Assembly: GCA_022592445.1 (NCBI GenBank)
Contig: JABYQR010000158.1
Location: 36,213 to 100,212, forward strand
Source: Cytidiella melzeri
Taxonomy: Eukaryota > Basidiomycota > Agaricomycetes > Polyporales > Irpicaceae
Direction: 5' to 3'
Length of the DNA stretch: 64,000 nucleotides
Below, in pieces: positions 57,701-64,000 of the stretch. The translations under genes and the position numbers were made by a program. The notes beneath the pieces are model-generated. The model made no database searches. It saw nothing but the letters and a program-made list of their open reading frames with translations, and was not told the origin of the DNA. The stretch's first letter is position 1; each line of letters begins with the position of its first letter.

Positions 57701-59041
57701 ACACATAGAACTTGCTGTGGGAGTTGATCGAATGAGACACCCTCAAGCCCTTTATTTCGTATGCAAGCAATTTTCTGTCATCAGCAGTGAACACTGCACT
57801 AGATTCATGATAAGATATATGAAGCCCCTTGCCACCATTGGTGACTACCCTCATCAATGTATGGCTTGTTTTCCTGCGACCAAACTTATCATTCGTAGTA
57901 CAGTCACTTTATCCCAGATCAAGTTGCCTTTCAACGGTATCACCAATAGAAAATGCCCGTAATCCAGTCGATAACCATGTCCAGATGGCTTGGCAAGGTC
58001 CTTACCAGAAACAGAGTTGTTTACTTAGGTTCCTTTTGGTAACAAAGACACAGGTGCAATTAACTATTTCATGCTACATGATTTATTCAATTTGCTATCA
58101 ATGACATAATCACTTGCAACCCTGCTCCTGCAGTTTACCAAATTTTATCTAGAATATTTAAAATGGTTCAACACCATTAAGAAAAAGACGCATGTCAAAC
58201 AATCTTGATCTCCATGCTCTACTCCACAAACCTGTTTTAATTCTGTACCTATACCCATCATTGCACTTCAAACAATACAGCACAGTCCCTCTTCTTTCAT
58301 GAATGATTGTGTGCTCCAGTGAAGACAAACCACCAACTTAGTAAACATTACTCATTGAAGAAGCTATTCCCAACAAAATTACTTTTTCAGGCTGCTACCA
58401 GCACCAAGTTTACTCACAAATCTGGCTCAAAAAGTAATATTTCATTCAATCTTCAGGAATTGTACTTGCCGCTTGCCGGCCTTGCTAATGCTATTCTTGT
58501 GACCTGCAGTCTCAAGCTTTGCATCATTGCACGTTGCACTCTCCCAATGTTGCATTTTGTGTTCTCACCTGCGTTGGCCCTCACACTCAAGTTCCTATCT
58601 GCTTTTGCACTTATGCCCTTGTGCCTTGTGCTTGAGTGCATTTGCTCCTGCCTGCCAGAATTTTACTGCTCTCTTTCTCGCTTGTTCCCTCAGATCTCGT
58701 GGCCTTGCCCTTCAATAGGAGCCCCTTGCAAGCAACTCCTCTCTTTCCATCAAGATCCTTAATTGTGTCACCAATAGGGATTTGCTTCCATCACACTACC
58801 TCTCGTCTTCTTGCATGGCCTTGCATGCCTCGGGTCATTGAGCTATTGCTTGATTGGCTGCTTGAAGTTTAGACACACAGCTAGCAGTGCACCTCTTGTT
58901 CTTGCAACATGTTTTGTGTTTGCCCCTTGATTCACTTTGTGTTTTCCCTTTCCTTGCCTCACTCTCACATGGACTTCTATTTGATATAGCTCCTATCACG
59001 TTTTATTTGTATCTGCCATGTTTGTACTTTGAATAGCTAAC
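57701..59041. other. Low-complexity DNA, no supported gene
   Basis: AT- and then CT-rich. Several overlapping short frames are Leu/Ser/Cys-rich, as expected from pyrimidine-rich DNA. Nothing recognised. Confidence 0.45.
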
Positions 59042-59212
59042 TGTTTGACTATATTACTTAGATGCTTAACGTACTAGCGCCGTAGTTACCGTATATAAGA
59101 CTTACTCTGATCAATGCAACGATACCCACTTTTGATCCCCAACTCCCACTGTGTGATTCCTCTCAGTTTTGCACTCTCAACGTTCTCCTCTACTTTCATA
59201 GCCCTTCTAACA
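59042..59212 (+). mobile_element. Solo LTR of the same Copia family as 25425-26260
   Basis: 171 bp from TGTTTGACTATATT to CCCTTCTAACA, the same LTR as at 25425/26089 but in the opposite orientation and more diverged. It is flanked by CTAAC at 59037-59041 and 59213-59217, an intact 5-bp target duplication. It is the product of LTR-LTR recombination after a full insertion. Confidence 0.9.
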
Positions 59213-60600
59213 CTAACATCCTTGTAGGTTTATTCTGAGGTTTAGCTCTGCTACTTTGCCTCTTGCGGCTTGAGCAACACTGCAGTATGTATCTCTCACC
59301 CTGCATTACCATCTCCTTCATTGCAACCTCCTTTGTGTTCCGACTGTCATGTAGTTCATTGTGTCACTTACTGCACTGTGTTTCTCTTTAACTGCAAGCC
59401 CCCTTTACCAGCTATCCCTTCTTCTTCTTCTTCTCAATTCTACTGCATCTTACTGTGTTCTCTTAACTGCAACCTACTTTACCAGCTTCCCCTTCTTAAG
59501 GCTACCACCTCTATACTGTGTTCCTACTGTATTTCCACTGTGTTTCCCATCACATTTTGTGTTCTCCTTTCACAATGAATTAACTTATTTCTCTCAGACT
59601 TAGCAACACCACTTCCTCTCCTCCTCTTGTGTCATTGCTTTCCAGTTGCGTTTCTGCTTTCATCACCACTTTCTCTTGCATTGCATTGCCTCCAGTGCCT
59701 TTGCTTTTACACCACACTTTTTCTACACTGTTGTTCTCTTGTGCCTCACATTGTGTCACTCATTGCATTGCACCACTCCTTGCATCACTATTGTGCTGCT
59801 GAATCACATCTCTTTACCTTGCATCATCTTGTTGCACTCCTCTCACATTTTTGTGACACTTTGCCTCACAGTCCAGATCCTGTATTGCATTACCTCTTGT
59901 TTGCATTCAGGTGCAGCCTAAGACTCTTGGACCCACTCAAATCATACATTCACTCATACCCTCAATCCCCACTTACACACATGGTTGTCTCTCATGAGGT
60001 CTGAAGTGCTTGTGCCTGGTCCCTTTGTGTCCAGGGTGTATGTCAGTGTCTTTCCGCACAGGCACAGAACTGAGCTGTGAATCCTGCCCTGCCAAATATG
60101 GAACATTTGCATTACCAGAGTACAAGACTCACAGTACCTTGGGAAAATGGGAAACACTTTTAGGGGTTCTGCCTCCTCTCTTTGTTTGTTTCCAGCATCT
60201 TGCTGTCCCAGAGACTTTGAAATCAGATTGACAGTCTTCCAGAGACTCTTATATACATGTTTGTATCTACTTATGTAAGCAACTACTATACATGTCTGCT
60301 TCAGCTATTCTTCTGTATTACTGAGTGTATGACTCATGCTATGAATGCATGACTCATTGTATGACTAGGCTCAGCACTTGTACCAGAGGCGTACATAATG
60401 AGTAAATGACTCATGCTAGTACTTGTCCTCAGACGTACGCTTTAAGCATCCTCTGGAGTTGTACTACGTGCTTTCCATGTCATTTCCTATGCTACTAGAA
60501 CACAGGCGTACATGTATGTTCAGTATTCCTATAGTGCTATACTACTTATTCTACACAACCCATATCTGTACATCTCAGCTAATGTGATGGTTACTGTAAC
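59213..60600. other. CT-rich DNA, no supported gene
   Basis: Pyrimidine-rich on the + strand to about 60000, then mixed. Repeated short motifs such as GACTCATGCTA near 60320-60420. Nothing recognised. Confidence 0.4.
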
Positions 60601-61319
60601 AGTTAAGGTTACACTCACCAGATAGTTGTTAAACTTGAAGGGGAGATAGTGAGATAGAGAGTAGAGTGTTGGTGAGAGTGAGTACTGGGGAGTACGAAGT
60701 AGTCCTTGATCAACAGAGTGGATAAGACTGAGGGGATATGCCCTCAGGAGTGCCTCTATATATACATGAAGGGGAGGACCCCAGGTACTACCTTAAGACC
60801 CCTAATACCTACATGAGTAAGCGAAGTAATCTACCTTACTAAGCATGCCCTATGCCCTAGTGGTGCCACTTCAATAATCAACCAATAGCAATTGTCCCCA
60901 TGACCTGACCCCATGACCCAGCTCCAAGGCTAGACTTGTTCTAGCTTGTTCTAAGACAAGGCTAGACTTTTCCAGAAGGTTCTAAGAACTATGACATCAT
61001 CTAATGGAATGTTCTATACTATGACATCATAGTTTCAGCATGTTCCACAATGTTCCAGAGAGTTCTATCATGTGATACACAGATAAGGAAAGGAGCGCAT
61101 CAGCACATCAGAGACAGAAGGCGCATCAGCGCATCAATTGATAGGCACTGAGAATAAGCGCCGGAATAGGCGCCTGATAAGCGCTGGATAAGCGCTGGAT
61201 AAGCGCCTAAATAGACGCCGGATAAGCGCTGGATAAGCGCTTGACAAGCGCTTAAATATTCCCAATAATACCGTTGCCTGGTAAGGCAAGTCTTGTAGAA
61301 ACATTGAAAATCTGTGACA
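60600..61319 (-). repeat. Probable 3' LTR of the Gypsy element (lower edge uncertain)
   Basis: On the minus strand the LTR would start TGTCACAG at 61319, just after a G-run polypurine tract (61323-61330). It contains a TATA-like TATATATAG near 60765 and a tandem GATAAGCGCTG repeat. No second LTR is in the window, so the other end is a guess. Confidence 0.5.
61165..61255. repeat. 11-mer tandem repeat, unit GATAAGCGCTG
   Basis: About seven imperfect copies inside the putative Gypsy LTR. Confidence 0.8.
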
Positions 61320-61555
61320 TTACCCCCCCTTCTTGCTTTGAACTCCATGCAAAGAGTTTTGAACAAACACCTTGGTCATTGAGTCCACTTTTTCACCATT
61401 GTCAAGAGGGTGCCTAAGCAATTCTGAGTGACTCTAGCGGCTTCTACCGACGCCCCTGACGGGGTTCACACCTCATTGGCTGATGGTAGTCTAGTCCGTA
61501 CCCTCCTCGGTTGCGTCATTGGATTGTGGATGATCCTTGGTGTGTTGTTTGTGAC

Positions 61556-64000
61556 TTATACACAGTAAATCGTAGCTGAGCGTATAGCTCGGGGATGATC
61601 GTCGTAGAATTTCTTGATTGCTTCTTGAGCGTGCGTGATGTTTTCTACAGGTTCCCACGTGTCGTCGTTTGGTCCGTAGCCTTTCCAGCGTATGTAATAC
61701 AGAAGCTTTTTGGCACGACCTGTACGTCTTGACTTGAGAATCTTCTCGACTTCGTATTCTTCTTCTCCGTCGATGATATCTGGCGGAGGCATCTCCAGCT
61801 TTTGGCCTTCAAATTCAGGTTCTTTGTACGGTACTAACTTGCTTGCATGGAATACAGGATGTATCCTTGGTGAACGCTCGGGCCATTCCAGTCTGAATGT
61901 GACCGGCGAGAGCTTTTCAGCAATCTTGAATGGGCCATAGTACTTGGCTGACAGCTTATGTCCAGATTTTTGGTAGTCTCTCAGATCTAGCATAACCTGA
62001 TCGCCTTCGTTGAAGGGGACCTTCTGAACGTGCTTGTCATAGTACCATTTCATGCGTTCAGCCGCAAGTTGTAACGCCGCCTTAGCATGCTCTTGAGCTT
62101 GCAAGCGGTTCCACATGATGTCATTCATGTCAGACCTTTTCAGGTCCTTAGTGAGCGTTGGACCAGCTCTAGGGTGTCTGCCGTATTCGAGGTAGAAAGG
62201 CGAGTGCTTAGTTCCCTCGTGCGCTGCATTGTTGTATGCAAACTCAGCCGAGCTGAGCAGTCTAGCCCAGTCGTCATGTAGTTGATCAACGTAACAACGC
62301 AGGTACTGTTCGAGCGTTTGATTTACTCGTTCAGTTTGACCATCAGTCTGCGGATGATATGCAGTAGTCATTGTAGATTCTATCCCTAGCATTTTACACC
62401 ATTCCTGGAATAAATCTGCTGCGAATTGTGGACCTCGGTCGGAAATGATTTGCAAAGGTAACCCATGAAGGGTCCAGACTCTCTCATAGAGTAGAGCTGC
62501 AAGATCCTTTGCCGAGAACTCGTGTACAATAGGGAAGAAGTGCGCCCTTTTAGTCAGGCGGTCTACGACTACGCAGATAGCATTGAAGCCATCAGATTCC
62601 GGTAACTGAGTAATCAAGTCGACAGTCATGATATCCCATGGTTGGCCGGAACTGGATTAGGGATGAGTGGTCCGTAAGGCTGTTGCGGACGAGTCTTCAT
62701 CCGCTGACATGTGTCACAGCCTGTCACATATTTCTTGACATCGGTGGTTAAACCTGGCCACCAGTAGTTTCTCGAGATCAGTTCGTACGTTTTCCATCTG
62801 CCAGGATGTCCGGCAGAAGGTAGATTGTGATGCATCTGGATGATTTGGCGTCTTAGATCTAATTTCTGATCTTTGGGGATGTAGACTTTTCCACGGTATA
62901 GGAGTAATCCGTTCTCAAAATTCCATTCCTCTAGTGATTTCTTGAACTCCCTAGGACCAGAGTTAAGTAGCTGCTGATAGTCCTTGGTAACTTCGTCGTT
63001 CATGAGTGCTTCCTTGACCCGTCTTAGGATTTCATCATCGTTGATAGGCGAGTCATGAGAGTTTTCAATAGCAGAAATGGCAAAAAACTCGGGTTTAAGG
63101 AGAATTTTGTCCTCGTTATCGGAATTTACCCCCTCTTCATGATCTGGCCTCCTGGACAGAGGATCTGCGGTAAGCATGGTCTTTCCGGGTTTGTGCCGGA
63201 GCACAAATTAAATCGCGTGAGGTATAACGCCCATCGCGCTTGTCTCCAGTCAGCTTCTGGGCATTCCTGAAATATGTCAGGTTTTGGTGATCCGACCATA
63301 TTTCTACGGTAATCGGATGTCCTTCCAGATGTTGACGTACTCTTCCAGGGCGCGGATAATAGCCAACAACTCTTTATCGTATATCTCATAGTTACGTTCA
63401 TGGACGTTGAGTGATTTAGAGTAGAAGGCTACTGGATGCCACAGCTTGTCGCTGGGTCCAGTTGTGATAATACCGCTCCTGTAGCAAAGTCGCTAGCGTC
63501 TGTTTCCAGACGGAAAGGGTTTTCGTCATCTGGTATCCTCAGAATAGGTGCTGACGTAAAAGTCTGTTTCAGACTTTGGAAGGCCTGCTCCTGAGCATCT
63601 TTCCAGATCCAGGGTTGATCCTTCTTTGTCAGAATAGTGAGCGGTTTCGCATGTTTAGCAAGTCCTTGATGAAACGCCGATAGAAGTTGGCGAAGCCTAA
63701 GAAGGCTTGGACTTGCTTAACCTTTTCAGGTCGCGGCCACTCAGTAACTCCGGTGAGTTTGGCTGGATCCATCTCGATGTGTCCGTGAGAAATGATCATG
63801 CCTAGGTACTCAATGCGATCTTTTTCAAAAAAGCATTTTTCCGATTTGGCAAATAGATTGTTCTCGCGTAGACGCTTGAGCACTTCCTGTGTGATGCAAC
63901 GGTTGTCCTTCTTGTCTTCAGTGAAGATGAGGATGTCGTCGAGATACACCATGACATGTCCTTCTAAGATCAAATCACTCAGAATTTCATTCATCATGGC
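61556..64000 (-). pseudogene. Ty3/Gypsy chromovirus pol, frameshifted, runs off the window
   Basis: In minus-strand order from the window end: reverse transcriptase with 'VMVYLDDILIFT' (63997-63629), RNase H in broken frames (about 63650-63130), the integrase zinc-binding region ('HHNLPSAGHPG', 'CDTCQRMKTRPQQ', 63204-62626), the integrase core ('MTVDLITQLPES', 'IISDRGPQFAADL', 'YHPQTDGQTERVNQTLE') and a C-terminal chromodomain ('EYEVEKILKSRR', 'YIRWKGYGPNDDTWEP', to 61556). Frames change at about 63650, 63400, 63200 and 62635. At the last of these, 'PANHGIS' stops and the next frame starts inside 'WDIMTVD'. Gag, protease and the 5' LTR lie beyond the window. Confidence 0.92.

Noticed and set aside
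60633..60650. CTTGAAGGGGAG as the end of a plus strand Copia element
   Set aside because: It resembles the purine tract of the Copia relic, but no coding sequence or matching LTR follows; not enough to call.

Overview
The window reads as nuclear DNA of a filamentous basidiomycete, most likely an Agaricomycete. The genes have many short GT-AG introns. The host genes include a CBM1-GH10 xylanase and a DUF6697 protein, and the transposon families (Plavaka, a basidiomycete-type pogo-like DDE_1 transposase, DUF659 hAT, chromodomain Gypsy, Copia) fit that group. Protein names come from motif recognition alone; no database search was run. Splice sites were chosen by reading-frame phase and by comparing paralogs.

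Layout. 1-7.5 kb: an unidentified broken ORF, then a nearly intact Copia element (one in-frame stop, no recognisable 5' LTR) whose 3' LTR lies just upstream of IMP dehydrogenase (7.74-9.73 kb). 10.8-12.6 kb: a nine-exon secreted xylanase with a 7-nt microexon. 13.15-17.75 kb: a hAT element whose transposase is cut by a 600-bp tRNA-headed SINE with a 12-bp target duplication. 18.3-23.2 kb: a complete 4.85-kb pogo-like transposon with TA target duplication, carrying an Ulp1-like protease ORF (catalytic Cys replaced by Phe) that overlaps the transposase ORF by ATGA. 23.3-25.1, 31.7-33.3, 34.4-36.1 and 38.9-40.6 kb: four intact paralogs (A, B on +; C, D on -) of a nine-exon coiled-coil family resembling DUF6697, in a tandem plus inverted duplication. 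Between and inside them lie a Copia deletion derivative, a broken Plavaka transposase, two adjacent TTAA-flanked elements and a 5'-truncated LINE.

41.5-55.8 kb is the gene-rich part: an SH3 adaptor protein, two unknown disordered proteins, an epoxide hydrolase-like enzyme, a 785-aa DUF6697 protein and a small secreted protein. 56.9-57.7 kb is a ~140-bp tandem repeat. 59.0 kb holds a solo LTR with a 5-bp target duplication. 60.6 kb to the window end is a decayed minus-strand chromodomain Gypsy element that runs off the edge.

The most useful feature is that duplicated copies act as empty-site references for insertions. The promoter side of paralog A aligns with those of paralogs C and D on both sides of the pogo-like element. 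The X repeat next to paralog D aligns with the intact X repeats on both sides of the LINE. The ends of these elements are therefore visible without any outside data.
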